Source: Pseudomonas sp. GM78
GTDB taxonomy: Bacteria; Pseudomonadota; Gammaproteobacteria; Pseudomonadales; Pseudomonadaceae
NCBI RefSeq assembly: GCF_000282475.1
Contig: NZ_AKJF01000082.1
Span: 1 to 44,100 of the forward strand
Length of the DNA: 44,100 bases
Direction of reading: 5' to 3'
Shown here: piece after piece, positions 8,305 through 16,997 of the stretch
Numbering within the stretch: position 1 is the stretch's first letter
Layout of the letters: every line of letters begins with the position of its first letter
The notes under the pieces: generated by a model
Databases searched by the model: none
What the model saw: only the letters and a program-made list of their open reading frames with translations
What the model was told of the DNA's origin: nothing
Program-made: the position numbers and the translations under genes

Positions 8305-8340
8305 TGATTGTTGCTTGAGAGCAACAGTCCTTGGTGATTT
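8305..8340 (+). promoter_or_regulatory. Operator-like element, copy B (perfect dyad)
   Basis: This is the most symmetrical copy: TGTTGC and GCAACA are perfect inverted halves separated by TTGAGA, followed by CCTTGGTGATTT. Similarity to copy C continues to about 8365 (CTAGTCA-x-TA...TAGTG). TTGGTG could be a -35 element; no clear -10 is seen. It lies 118 nt upstream of the SDR start at 8458. Confidence 0.7.
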
Positions 8341-8457
8341 CCGTGCCTAGTCAATAAGTAGTGGTCTACCTACAGTTCGGCAACTCATTAATCGCCACGA
8401 CGGATCGGTGTGTTACTGCACCATCTGTTCTTATAAAAAACAAGCAGGAGAAATGGG

Positions 8458-9228
8458 ATGCATATCAGTAATCGTCTGCAGGGTAAAGTTTGCATTATTA
8501 CCGGTACTGGCGGATCAATGGGACGAGCGGCTGCGATAATGTTCGCGCAACAAGGCGCCAAAGTAGTGGGGTGTGACATCTATCATGAAGCTGCTCAAGA
8601 GACGCTTGATGCAGTGAGGTCTATGGGTGGGAATATGGTTTCTTTGAGCAATTGCGACCTGACAGACCCAGCCAACTGCGCACGGCTGGTCGAATTGGCT
8701 GTTTCGGAATTTGGGCGCGTCGATGTGTTATTCAATAATGCGGCGATGGCCTATTTTGGATGGATCGATCAGATATCAGACGATGACTGGCATCGAACAA
8801 TCGATCAGGAACTGAATCTGGTATTCAACCTTGTACGTGCAGCCTGGCCTGAGTTAATCAAGTCCGCGGGTGCTTCCATAATAAACACGGCATCTGTTTC
8901 GGCATGGTCGACCTACCGTATGCTCCCCGGAATCGCGCATAGCGCGGCCAAAGGAGCCGTGCTTTCCATGACTCGCCAACTGGCGCTTGAGGGCCGGCTC
9001 CATGGCTTGCGCGCCAACAGCATCTCCCCAGGGTTGATTGAGTCCAAGCAAACAATCCCATTGCTGCAGGATCCCGAGTGGGCTGAAACGATGGTGGGCA
9101 AGGTGATGCTGGGGCGTTTGGGTAAGCCCGAAGAAGTTGCGGCCACCGCTGTGTTCCTGGCCTCTAATGAAAGCTCTTTCATCACGGGTACTGATATTCG
9201 GGTCGATGGTGGTACCACTGCCTGGTAG
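8458..9228 (+). CDS. SDR-family protein with His in place of the catalytic Tyr
   Basis: A 256-aa SDR-fold protein. The cofactor motif TGTGGSMG (residues 15-22), VLFNNAA and the C-terminal FITGTDIRVDGG are clear. The classical YxxxK active site reads HSAAK here: codon CAT at 8938-8940 encodes His161, and Lys165 is kept. NNAG also reads NNAA. The rest of the fold is intact (RANSISPGLIESKQT in the substrate loop), so this is not simple decay; it may be a distinct SDR branch with altered chemistry or a non-reductive role. An AGGAGAAATGGG sequence just before the ATG serves as ribosome site. It is followed by the outer-membrane channel gene and preceded by operator copy B. Confidence 0.9.
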   Translation: MHISNRLQGKVCIITGTGGSMGRAAAIMFAQQGAKVVGCDIYHEAAQETLDAVRSMGGNMVSLSNCDLTDPANCARLVELAVSEFGRVDVLFNNAAMAYFGWIDQISDDDWHRTIDQELNLVFNLVRAAWPELIKSAGASIINTASVSAWSTYRMLPGIAHSAAKGAVLSMTRQLALEGRLHGLRANSISPGLIESKQTIPLLQDPEWAETMVGKVMLGRLGKPEEVAATAVFLASNESSFITGTDIRVDGGTTAW

Positions 9229-9423
9229 GTCTGCCTAACACCAAACTTGACTGTTAAATTTGGCCTGCCTGAAACATGGAGGGACTCTATTGTTTTGCAA
9301 ATAATAACCCCTTAAAGGCAGGCCCTGTTGTCGTTGTGGGGCGTTATCCCAGTTATTCTGTTTGTAATGTTTATTTGCATGAATCTTCGTAATCAAAATA
9401 ATAATCTATACGAGATCATCTTT

Positions 9424-10371
9424 ATGTTGCGCGTAAAAACCTTGCGACTCAGTAACAGTTCTACTTTGCTCTGCACGGCAGCCATGCTGCTGACGTGTAC
9501 CCATATTCACGCTACGGAAAACAACGGAACTGCTTACCCACTCGGTCTTGACACCGTATTGGCTGGACGAATGCCACCGCCAGGGTTAACCACCTTTTTT
9601 TACAGCTCTGCTTACGAGTCGACTGAATTAAAGGGAGCCTATGGGCGCAGCATGGCCGGGATTGAGGACTTCAACCTCAGTTACCAGTCACTCGCGGTAT
9701 GCCTGGACTACGTTTATTCCGACTACACCTTATGGGGCGCAACGCTGGCCAGTCGTGCAGCCTTGCCCTACATAAAAGGGCAGGTGAGTTTTTATACAGA
9801 AACGCCCCAAGGACGTGTCCGCAACAGTGGCAAGGACGAAGGATTCGCCGATTTGGCCTTCACTCCACTGTTTCTGGGTTGGAGCTCACCACGTTTCCAT
9901 CAGATGCTGGGTGTGGATTTTTATGCACCCACCGCTTCGTATGACAAGGATCGGCTGTTCAATGTGGGAACCAACGTGTGGTCCTACTCGCCGTGGTACT
10001 CCTTCACGGCGAACCCGATAGACGAGGTGGAGCTAAGCGCCAAGATTCTCTACATGATAAACGACAAGAATCGTGCGACTGATTACCGGTCGGGGCGCGA
10101 GTTTAACGCTGACTACCATCTTGGCTACAGCTTGAACAAAAATTGGCAGGTTGGAATCAGTGGGTATTTGTACAAGCAGGTGAGCGATGATGAACGTCAC
10201 GGTGAGTCGGTGTGGGAGGACGGCAATCGAGGTCAAGTCGTTGCTTATGGCCCTGTTGTGAAATATCAAACTCCCGAATTTGGCGTACTGATGAAGTGGC
10301 AGCATGAAACGCTTGTCGAAAACAGGGCTCGCGGTGAACGGCTCTGGCTCCAGGCAGTCATGCGATTTTAG
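9424..10371 (+). CDS. Outer-membrane MetA-pathway-type channel (Phenol_MetA_deg family)
   Basis: A 315-aa secreted beta-barrel. The ATG at 9424 is chosen because a signal peptide starts there (basic MLRVKTLR, hydrophobic TLLCTAAMLLTC, likely cleavage after HIHA near residue 29); the frame is open upstream to 9328 but without supporting features. The mature start YPLGLDTVLAGRMPPPGLTTFFY is typical of the family associated with phenol, aromatic and sphingolipid degradation genes. Alternating aromatic strands and a terminal Phe (AVMRF) fit an outer-membrane barrel. The family is thought to help hydrophobic substrates cross the outer membrane. It lies 195 nt after the SDR and is probably in the same unit. 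This supports a catabolic function for the regulon. Confidence 0.85.
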   Translation: MLRVKTLRLSNSSTLLCTAAMLLTCTHIHATENNGTAYPLGLDTVLAGRMPPPGLTTFFYSSAYESTELKGAYGRSMAGIEDFNLSYQSLAVCLDYVYSDYTLWGATLASRAALPYIKGQVSFYTETPQGRVRNSGKDEGFADLAFTPLFLGWSSPRFHQMLGVDFYAPTASYDKDRLFNVGTNVWSYSPWYSFTANPIDEVELSAKILYMINDKNRATDYRSGREFNADYHLGYSLNKNWQVGISGYLYKQVSDDERHGESVWEDGNRGQVVAYGPVVKYQTPEFGVLMKWQHETLVENRARGERLWLQAVMRF

Positions 10372-10436
10372 CCTGGCGACAGGCTTCATCTGCTAAGCAG
10401 GGGCGCCAGTCGTGGCCCTTGTGGACTCTTGCGTCG

Positions 10437-10472
10437 TGATTGGTGCGCAAACGCAACAGTCCTTGGTGATTT
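10437..10472 (+). promoter_or_regulatory. Operator-like element, copy C
   Basis: TTGGTGC and GCAACAG halves with 6 nt between, followed by CCTTGGTGATTT; ungapped match to copies A and B. Similarity to copy B continues through CTAGTCAGTACCTAGTG up to about 10495. It lies 31 nt before the first ATG of the hydrolase gene and 67 nt before the second in-frame ATG. Confidence 0.68.
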
Positions 10473-10503
10473 TCCTGTCTAGTCAGTACCTAGTGTCTCA
10501 CTT

Positions 10504-11484
10504 ATGTTCTGGTTCTTAGATCATCAGGCGGGCTTTGGGATGCTGCAAAAGAAACACTTCAGAACACTGAACGGCTTTGGCTCCGTGCACGGCGTACCCA
10601 AGCTGCCAACCGGTTTTACTGACGTTTTCGAAAGCTACGAGATCGATGCCAACGGCGTGAAACTGCACGCCGTCATTGGCGGGCAGGGCAAGCCATTGCT
10701 ACTGCTTGGAGGCTGGCCGCAAAACTGGTTTGTGTGGCGTTACCTGATGCTGCCGCTGGCTCGCACGTTCACCGTGATCGCTGTCGATCCAAGGGGCGTC
10801 GGGCTCTCGGAAAAAGCCCGGGAGGGTTATGACTCAAGAACCTTGGCCCAGGACATGTTTGGACTGATGGACGCCTTGGGACATGAGTCCTTCGCCATGG
10901 CCGGCCATGACATCGGCATGTGGACCGGTTATGCCATGGCACACGATCAACCCGCCCGAATCGAGCGCATTGCGCTGGGCGAGGCGCTTATTCCTGGCGT
11001 TTCGGACTCTCCGCCATTGCTGCCTGAGCACCGCTGGCTCAGTGATTTTCTCTGGCATTTCAACTTCAATCGGGCACTGGGCATCAACGAGCTACTGGTC
11101 AGTGGTCGCGAAGAGCTCTACTTCGGTCACCAGTTCGCGACCAAAGCAGGCTCGCCAGAGGCCGTACCCCGTTACGCGGTCGACTTCTACATCGAACAAC
11201 TCAAGCGCGATCCACAAGCCCTGCGGGCCAGCTTCGATTATTACCGCGCAATCGATCGCTCGATTCCACAGAACCAAGCGCGCAAAGCAATTCGCCTGAC
11301 CTTACCGGTGCTGGCGTTTTCGGGTGCGCTTGCCTGTGGCGACGGTGTCGAGGTCGAGTTGCGCACGATCGCTGCGGATGTTGAATCCGTGGTCATTCCG
11401 GATTGCGGTCACTATCCGGCGGAAGAGCGCCCGGAGGCACTGCTAGCCGCGTTTAAGGCGTTTTTCGCGCCCTATGCAGGATGA
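10504..11484 (+). CDS. Alpha/beta hydrolase, epoxide-hydrolase-like
   Basis: A 326-aa alpha/beta-hydrolase fold. GGWPQNW (residues 69-75) stands where epoxide hydrolases have HGWP, DPRGVGLSEK follows, and the nucleophile elbow is AGHDIGMW with Asp136 rather than Ser. The catalytic His is His303 in CGHYPAEERPE. An Asp nucleophile points to epoxide or haloalkane substrates rather than ester hydrolysis. The start is uncertain: ATG 10504 lies inside the likely core promoter next to operator copy C, so the in-frame ATG at 10540 (314 aa) may be the real one. The gene is the first in its unit; the pirin gene begins 83 nt later. It lacks a signal peptide and is cytosolic. Confidence 0.88.
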   Translation: MFWFLDHQAGFGMLQKKHFRTLNGFGSVHGVPKLPTGFTDVFESYEIDANGVKLHAVIGGQGKPLLLLGGWPQNWFVWRYLMLPLARTFTVIAVDPRGVGLSEKAREGYDSRTLAQDMFGLMDALGHESFAMAGHDIGMWTGYAMAHDQPARIERIALGEALIPGVSDSPPLLPEHRWLSDFLWHFNFNRALGINELLVSGREELYFGHQFATKAGSPEAVPRYAVDFYIEQLKRDPQALRASFDYYRAIDRSIPQNQARKAIRLTLPVLAFSGALACGDGVEVELRTIAADVESVVIPDCGHYPAEERPEALLAAFKAFFAPYAG

Positions 11485-11567
11485 CCCATTGCCGTTCGGT
11501 GAGAGATGGTGGGGCTACACTCATTATTGCGCATTGAACGACACCACCAGTACCAGAGGCTGCTGTC

Positions 11568-12302
11568 ATGTCTGTCGTTATCGCCCAGCTTAATCGCGCC
11601 AACCTCGGCGGGCATTTCCACGGTTACGGTCTGCGCACCGAGCCAGAGTTGATCTCTCCCTTCATCGGGGTCGACCACTACTGGATGGACGCGCCGACTT
11701 TTGCGCCACACCACCATGCCGGTATTTCGGCATTGTCCTACCTGCTTCTCGATTCCGAGACGGGGATGGCCAACCGTGACTCGATCGGCACCCAGAACGT
11801 GATTCAACCAGGCGGCCTGCACTGGACCACCGCCGGCCGTGGTGTGACTCACGAGGAGGTCCCGGCTGAAACCGGAAAAACGGTTCACGGACTGCAGATA
11901 TTCGTCGCCCTTGCCCCATCACGCAGGGACATCGCTCCGTTCCCGTTGATACTCGAAGCGCAGGACGTGCCAGTCATGCAGGAGCCAGGTGCCAAGGTAC
12001 GGGTACCGTTGGGGAGCTATCGTGAGATGCGCTCCCCGCTGAGTCCACCGACCGAGGTAACGATGCTCGACATCTCTCTGGAGGAGTGTGCCGAGTTGAG
12101 TGTGCTGATTGCCGCAGGCCACTGCATGTTCCTCATGCCAATCGAGGGCACGGTGGAGGTGGGGTCCCAACGCTTCAATCGCGAGGACCTCAAGCTACCG
12201 GTGTTCCCGGCACAAGAGGCTCCGCGCGAGGTCACGTTAAGAGCCCCGCAGGGCAGTGCCAACGTGGTTCTGTTCAGCGGGCCTGCGCTCCCCTTTGTTT
12301 GA
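11568..12302 (+). CDS. Pirin family protein (cupin fold)
   Basis: A 244-aa double-cupin protein. The metal-binding residues of pirins are visible in FAPHHHAGISALSYLL, and then in GGLHWTTAGRGVTHEE; the second cupin starts around residue 140. Bacterial pirins bind iron and some have quercetin 2,3-dioxygenase activity or modulate central metabolism and redox responses. The ATG at 11568 has an AGAGG about 8 nt upstream. The isochorismatase-fold gene follows after 25 nt, so the two are co-transcribed. A second pirin gene (16998-17834, minus) has the same layout of motifs with clear similarity, indicating two paralogues within 6 kb. Confidence 0.92.
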   Translation: MSVVIAQLNRANLGGHFHGYGLRTEPELISPFIGVDHYWMDAPTFAPHHHAGISALSYLLLDSETGMANRDSIGTQNVIQPGGLHWTTAGRGVTHEEVPAETGKTVHGLQIFVALAPSRRDIAPFPLILEAQDVPVMQEPGAKVRVPLGSYREMRSPLSPPTEVTMLDISLEECAELSVLIAAGHCMFLMPIEGTVEVGSQRFNREDLKLPVFPAQEAPREVTLRAPQGSANVVLFSGPALPFV

Positions 12303-12327
12303 ACCCAACGAAACGAGGATTTGTACT

Positions 12328-12933
12328 ATGGCTGACGTACGATTTACTGCAGAGAACGCCGCGTTGTTGCTGATCGACCATCAGGTCGGCACTATGCAAC
12401 TGATCAAAAACATAGACCGTGAGTTTGCCGCGAAACAGTCGATTGCGCTGGCCAAGATGGCGAAGATCCTCAACATGCCGGTCGTAATTACGTCTAGCCA
12501 GGAAGATCAGGCCCAGGGGCCGATTCTCCCGGAAATCGCCCAGGTGCTTCCAGAAGCGCATGCGGCGCGGATCAAGCGACCCGGTGTGGTTAATGCCTGG
12601 GAATACGCCGACTTTCGTGATGCGGTGCTTGCCACTGGGCGCAAGCATCTGATCATGGCCGGTGTGACCACCGACGTTTGCCTTATCTTTCCAGCCATCG
12701 ATGCTGCGCTCGAAGGCTTTGCCGTGCAGGCCGTGCTGGATGCTTCGGGTTCGCCCAGCGACCTTTCCGAAGAGCTCGCTCGTCAACGAATGCACGATGC
12801 CGGCGTCGTGCTCACCGCCACCAATACGCTCATGGCAGAGATCGGGCAGGATTGGTCCACACCTAACGGACAGCAACTGATTGGCTTGTTGTTCACTGAT
12901 GTATTTCCGGCCTTGGGTGCCGGCATCCAGTAA
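12328..12933 (+). CDS. Isochorismatase-fold cysteine hydrolase (YcaC-like)
   Basis: A 201-aa protein with the Asp-Lys-Cys triad of the isochorismatase-like hydrolases: Asp17 in LLLIDHQ, Lys83 in IKRPGVVNAW, and Cys118 in AGVTTDVCL, the last preceded by the conserved cis-peptide segment. The family hydrolyses amide, imide or vinyl ether bonds of small molecules; YcaC-like members have no settled substrate. Start ATG 12328 with GAGGA upstream. It follows the pirin gene by 25 nt, and pairing of pirin with YcaC-like hydrolases is common in Pseudomonas. A long bidirectional hairpin (12945-12987) ends the unit. Confidence 0.92.
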   Translation: MADVRFTAENAALLLIDHQVGTMQLIKNIDREFAAKQSIALAKMAKILNMPVVITSSQEDQAQGPILPEIAQVLPEAHAARIKRPGVVNAWEYADFRDAVLATGRKHLIMAGVTTDVCLIFPAIDAALEGFAVQAVLDASGSPSDLSEELARQRMHDAGVVLTATNTLMAEIGQDWSTPNGQQLIGLLFTDVFPALGAGIQ

Positions 12934-12944
12934 AACTGCAATAG

Positions 12945-12987
12945 TGTCGCGCTGCCTGAAGCGCATGGCTCTTCGGGCAACGCGACA
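12945..12987. terminator. Bidirectional terminator-like hairpin
   Basis: Arms 12945-12961 and 12971-12987 pair over about 17 bp (outer TGTCGCG/CGCGACA, inner GCCTGAAG/CTTCGGGC) with two imperfect positions and a 9-nt loop. It lies exactly between the convergent isochorismatase-fold gene (ends 12933) and monooxygenase gene (ends 12997). Confidence 0.75.
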
Positions 12988-12996
12988 GTTCCCAGA

Positions 12997-14115
12997 TCAG
13001 TTCGCTGCCGCATAACGAAGATATTCGGCACTGATCCGGTTTGAATGGGTGACCAACCCGCGGACGAAGGGTAATCGTGCTGCTTCATAACGGGCCAGCA
13101 CAGCGGCAACGGGTTCGTCTGCGCTTCGTTCTGCGAGTAGACGAGCCAGCACCGCCGCATCTTCCACTCCGGTCAAAAAGCCGCGCCCGGTCATCGGTGA
13201 CACGACGTGGGCAGCGTCCCCGATGATGGCCAGTGCGCCACGTGCCAGCCGCTGCGGCTTGTACTCGGCAATCGGGGCTCCGCTCAATACATTCGCTGAG
13301 CGCACACCGACAGTCACTGCCTCCGCCCACATCATGGGCCAGACCTGAGGGACCTGGGCGACTAAGCCAGACCTCACGTCTTCTTCGATCGTCCCGCGTC
13401 TGAGTGTGCCCACGATGTGGCCATCGGCACTCAGGCAACCGGTGTTACGGAGCAATGCCTCCTGATGCACATCGAACCATGCGAATGTCACTTGACGCTG
13501 GCCTGGCTCCATCGAGCCGTCGCGACCTGGAAGTACCGCAGCAACGAGACGATATCCGCCCACGAATTCAATCCATAGGCCACCATCCGACGGCCATGGA
13601 ACGGAACGCGTCAGCGTTCGCTCCTCGACCAACCCACGCCACACCAGATAACCGGCATAGCGGGCAAACGGTGCATCTGGCGTGATTGCCTGGCGAACGA
13701 TGCTGAGATATCCATCCGCACCGATCACCGCTGCGGCAAACCTCTGCGTTCCGTCGGCAAAGGAGAGTTGTGCCCGATCCCCAAGGTCTGCGACTGAGAT
13801 AACAGCTTTGCCTTCTTCGAGGACAATGCCGGGTGTTGCGAGAGCCCGGTCTCGTAGCCAGTTGTAAAGTGCTGGCCAGGTCGTCAGCTCACGATAGGCG
13901 GGGACCACGGGCAAGATGGGCGCAGCACGTGGATCATGGCCAACCGTCGTCGCGACCAGTTCAAGATCGATACTCAGGCTGTCTCCACCGTGCACGCGCG
14001 CGACAGAGCGCTCAACGACACGAACGGGGACGCCCCTGGTCGCGCAAGCGAGCGCAAGCGTGAGGCCGGCAAGGGATGCGCCGACAATAATAATTTCCGG
14101 GTGCGTGGTATTCAT
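12997..14115 (-). CDS. FAD-dependent monooxygenase (aromatic hydroxylase-like)
   Basis: A 372-aa group A flavoprotein hydroxylase-like protein. Motifs in order: the dinucleotide fold IIIVGASLAGLTLALA (residues 8-22), the DG motif IGADGYLS (132-138) and the GD motif IIGDAAHVVSPMTGRG (298-312) that closes the FAD site. Such enzymes use NAD(P)H and O2 to hydroxylate aromatic or related substrates. ATG 14115 is used; an adjacent GTG at 14118 is also in frame and the Shine-Dalgarno is weak. It is followed in the transcript direction by the bidirectional hairpin and preceded by the damaged emrB-like gene. Substrate unknown. Confidence 0.9.
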   Translation of the reverse strand: MNTTHPEIIIVGASLAGLTLALACATRGVPVRVVERSVARVHGGDSLSIDLELVATTVGHDPRAAPILPVVPAYRELTTWPALYNWLRDRALATPGIVLEEGKAVISVADLGDRAQLSFADGTQRFAAAVIGADGYLSIVRQAITPDAPFARYAGYLVWRGLVEERTLTRSVPWPSDGGLWIEFVGGYRLVAAVLPGRDGSMEPGQRQVTFAWFDVHQEALLRNTGCLSADGHIVGTLRRGTIEEDVRSGLVAQVPQVWPMMWAEAVTVGVRSANVLSGAPIAEYKPQRLARGALAIIGDAAHVVSPMTGRGFLTGVEDAAVLARLLAERSADEPVAAVLARYEAARLPFVRGLVTHSNRISAEYLRYAAAN

Positions 14116-14160
14116 CACGTGTAAGCACTCATAGCATCAAATTCGTGAAAGTATTCCGGT

Positions 14161-15673
14161 TCATCTAAAGGTCTTCTGCGTGACTGAAATGATGAGCGCG
14201 ATCACCGCCACGCCGATCACGACCCAGAAATATTCCATGCTGGCGACCAGAGTCGATTGCTGCTGCAGCATTTGTGCGTGCATCGCCACCGAGATTTGAT
14301 TCGCTGTCGTGGCGCCCACTTCGGATGACAGTGCTTGCGCCAGCTGTTGAGTCTGCTCCAAATAGAGAGGGTCACTGGCGCTGAAGTGCACGTTGAGGTT
14401 GTCGTATTGCGTGGTGGTGCGCCATTGCAGAAACAATGTGGCTACAGTGGTGCCTATCGCCATGGCGATCTGCCCCATCATGTTTTTGATCTGGTAGGCA
14501 TGCGCGAAGAGCTTCTCCTCTTGCATCACGTCCCGAAAGGTCTGCATCGCGGCCGTTGACATCACCAACATCACAAAGCTGCCGTTGAGAATCAATGCCG
14601 GCAGAATGTTCGACCACATATTGGCGTTGGGAGGAGAGCAGCCAGCCAAAGCCACCCAGCGAGATGAATCCCAGAATGAAGAACTTCTTTGGGGCAGGGT
14701 ACTTTGGCAGGAGAGTGGCCATGATGACCCAGGTGGCCAGGGTGCCGGTCAGTCCGATGGCCTGGAATGTACCGATGGTGTCCCAGGAGTAGCCCAATCC
14801 TGTTTGCAGGAAGTACGGCAAGATGTAGTTATTGGCGCCCAGTACAACGTAGGCGTAGCAAAACAGCGCCACGCCCTGGAGGTAACGAGGCTGCATCAAG
14901 TCTCTGACCTTCAGGAACGGCTTTGTCTTGTTGTGTTCGGCGTGGAAGAAGGTGTACACCCCCAGTGCTGCCAAGAGTGCGCAACCGACGATGATGAAGG
15001 TGTCGTTGTAAAAGTCGTAGTAGGACCGTTGCAAAATGTAGAGCAGAAAGAAGCTGCTGACTGACAACAAGAGAATGCTTGCCAGGCTTAAGGGGGTTCG
15101 CTCCTCCTCGGGGATAGGGCTGGTAGGTAGAAAGCGCACGCAAAGTGCTGCTGCAACCAGGGCGCCAACGATCAAAATCCAGAAGATGGCATGCCAGGTA
15201 TTTTCGGCCACCACTAACGACGAGATAAAAGGCGCAGCCGCCGTCCCGCCAGCGAGCCCGGTGGCAAAAACTTTGATTCCCGTGAACCGGCCCGGTCCAG
15301 GGGGAAGCAGGTTGATCATGAGGCGTGCCGACGTCATGAACGAGGCCCCACCCAGGGCCATGACGACTCGACCTACGGTGAAGCTGGTCAACTCACTGCT
15401 CACGCCACACACGAAAGCGCCCAGCACGAAAACGCTGATTGAACCGAGCATGAAATTGCGCCAGCCCAGGCGCTCAGTCAACCAATGCTGTTTCGAAATC
15501 ACCACCACAGCGATACAGGCATACAGGGCGGCCACCAGGCTGAATTCTTCAGGGCTGGCCTCGATTTCGCCGCGAATCGGTGCATTGGCAAAAGCGATCA
15601 TGCCCGCCTGCAAATATTCCAGCGCACAGAGCAAACCCACAGTGAACAACAAGGCAGCGTGTTTTCTGTACAT
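14161..15673 (-). pseudogene. emrB: EmrB-type DHA2 drug exporter, frameshifted
   Basis: The gene starts at the ATG at 15673 (MYRKHAALLFTVGLLCALEYLQ) and encodes the first ~345 residues of a DHA2-family 14-TM exporter up to GGFGWLLSS. Near 14630-14640 the frame changes: the rest, NANMWSNILPALILNGSFVMLVMS through the large periplasmic loop to SMEYFWVVIGVAVIALIISVTQKTFR, is in another frame ending at 14161. A one-base insertion around a C run explains it. Joined length is about 504 aa, full length for the family, so the damage is one event. With EmrA it would form an inner-membrane drug/acid pump coupled to an outer-membrane channel. Sequencing error cannot be excluded. Confidence 0.85.
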
Positions 15674-15683
15674 GATTCCCCCG

Positions 15684-16875
15684 TCAAAATTTCAAGTTTT
15701 GGGGGGCATGGTCATTACCCTCATTGGCACTGATCACACGTTCCACAACTCCATTGGCGTCCTGGAGCTCGCTCTTGAAAACCTCGGTGCTGTAAGCCGG
15801 TTGTTGCGCAACGGTCTTGTTCAAGACGGAACCAGTGCGATCGGATGTATTGACCGAAACCCGCATGGACAAACCTAGGCGCAAGGGGTTCTGTGCTATT
15901 TCCTGTGGCCGTAAAGCGATCCTTACCGGCACCCGTTGGGTGACCTTGATCCAGTTGCCCGTAGCGTTCTGAGCCGGCAGCAAGGCGAAAGCACTGCCGG
16001 TACCGGCATCCAGGCCGATGATGGTCCCGTGGAATATGACGCTGCGGCTGTAGGCATCCGCGCGCAGCTCAACGGGTTGGCCAATACGCAGGTCTTCAAT
16101 CTGCGATTCCTTGAAGTTGGCATTGACCCAGACTTGATCACCCGGCACCACCGACATCAGCGCGACGCCCGGACTGATTTTTTTGTCCGACCTGCACGGT
16201 GCGTTTGGTGATTACGCCTGCAACCGGAGAATTGATTTGGGTGCGATGCAAGGCCATGTAGGCATCTCGCAGGTTGCTTGCCGCCACCAACACATCCGGG
16301 TGAGTGCGAAGTGTAGTGTCGTCGACCATCGCGCGCCGAATGGAGAGGGCGTGTTTGCTCCCATCAAGCCCTGCGATTGCGTTCTTGAGGACGTCGGCAG
16401 TGTGACTGATCTCTTCACGAGAAACTGCACCACTGTCGGCGAGCAGGTTGCGCCGACGCAAATCATCCCGGGCCTTGCGCACGTCATTTTTACGCTGCTC
16501 GACTTCAGCCTGGAGTTGCTGGACCTGATAGTACCCAGTGCGTGCCAGGCGTACTGCGCGTGCGAGATTGGACTGGGCGCGCTCGTACTGAATTTCGGCA
16601 TCCACGGCGTTCAATGTGACCAAGGGCGAGTTGGTATCGACATGATCGGTGTTGTCGTTGCTGATTGCCGTCACGGTACCGCTTACTTGTGAAGTCACCT
16701 GAACAACATTGCCGTCGACATAGGCATCGTCGGTGGATTCGCTATCCAGTCTCAGGAGGTAGGTACTGCACAAGGCAACGACAAGAAGCACTATGGCTGC
16801 AATCAGCAACAATGTAGGACGATACGACGTTCGTAGTTGAGGGGAGGGTGATGGGGAGAGCGTGTCTTTAGTCAT
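15684..16875 (-). pseudogene. emrA: EmrA-type membrane fusion protein, frameshifted in a run of seven A
   Basis: From the ATG at 16875 the protein has a cytosolic tail, one membrane anchor (TLLLIAAIVLLVVALCSTYLL) and the HlyD/EmrA start STDDAYVDGNVVQVTSQVSG, then a coiled-coil hairpin. At 16178-16184 there is a run of seven T on the plus strand (A on the coding strand). With six, the frame continues VGQKISPGVALMSVVPGDQVWVNANFKES; with seven, it ends after 245 residues. The remaining part (MSVVPGDQ... to QNLKF) is open in the other frame to 15684. It lies 10 nt upstream of the emrB-like gene. Both partners therefore carry one frameshift each. A long homopolymer could be a sequencing error or permit transcriptional slippage. 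Confidence 0.85.
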
Positions 16876-16997
16876 AATGTCATGTACCCATCAAAGGGGG
16901 AGTGGCCTTGTCGGGCGCAGGATTTCGAGCATGTATCCGCTCCTCAAAGCCGACAAAGGCGCGCTTGCAGGGGAAGCTGCTTTCGATTTCAGGTCTA

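Noticed and set aside
7638-8354. 238-codon minus-strand frame opposite the LysR gene at 7314
   Set aside because: The plus strand encodes a full LTTR with matching paralogue at 2896; the antisense frame has no family features.
15075-15878. 267-codon open frame on the plus strand opposite the emrB-like gene
   Set aside because: Rich in Ala, Arg, Thr and Pro without domain features, and antisense to a clear 14-TM exporter sequence.
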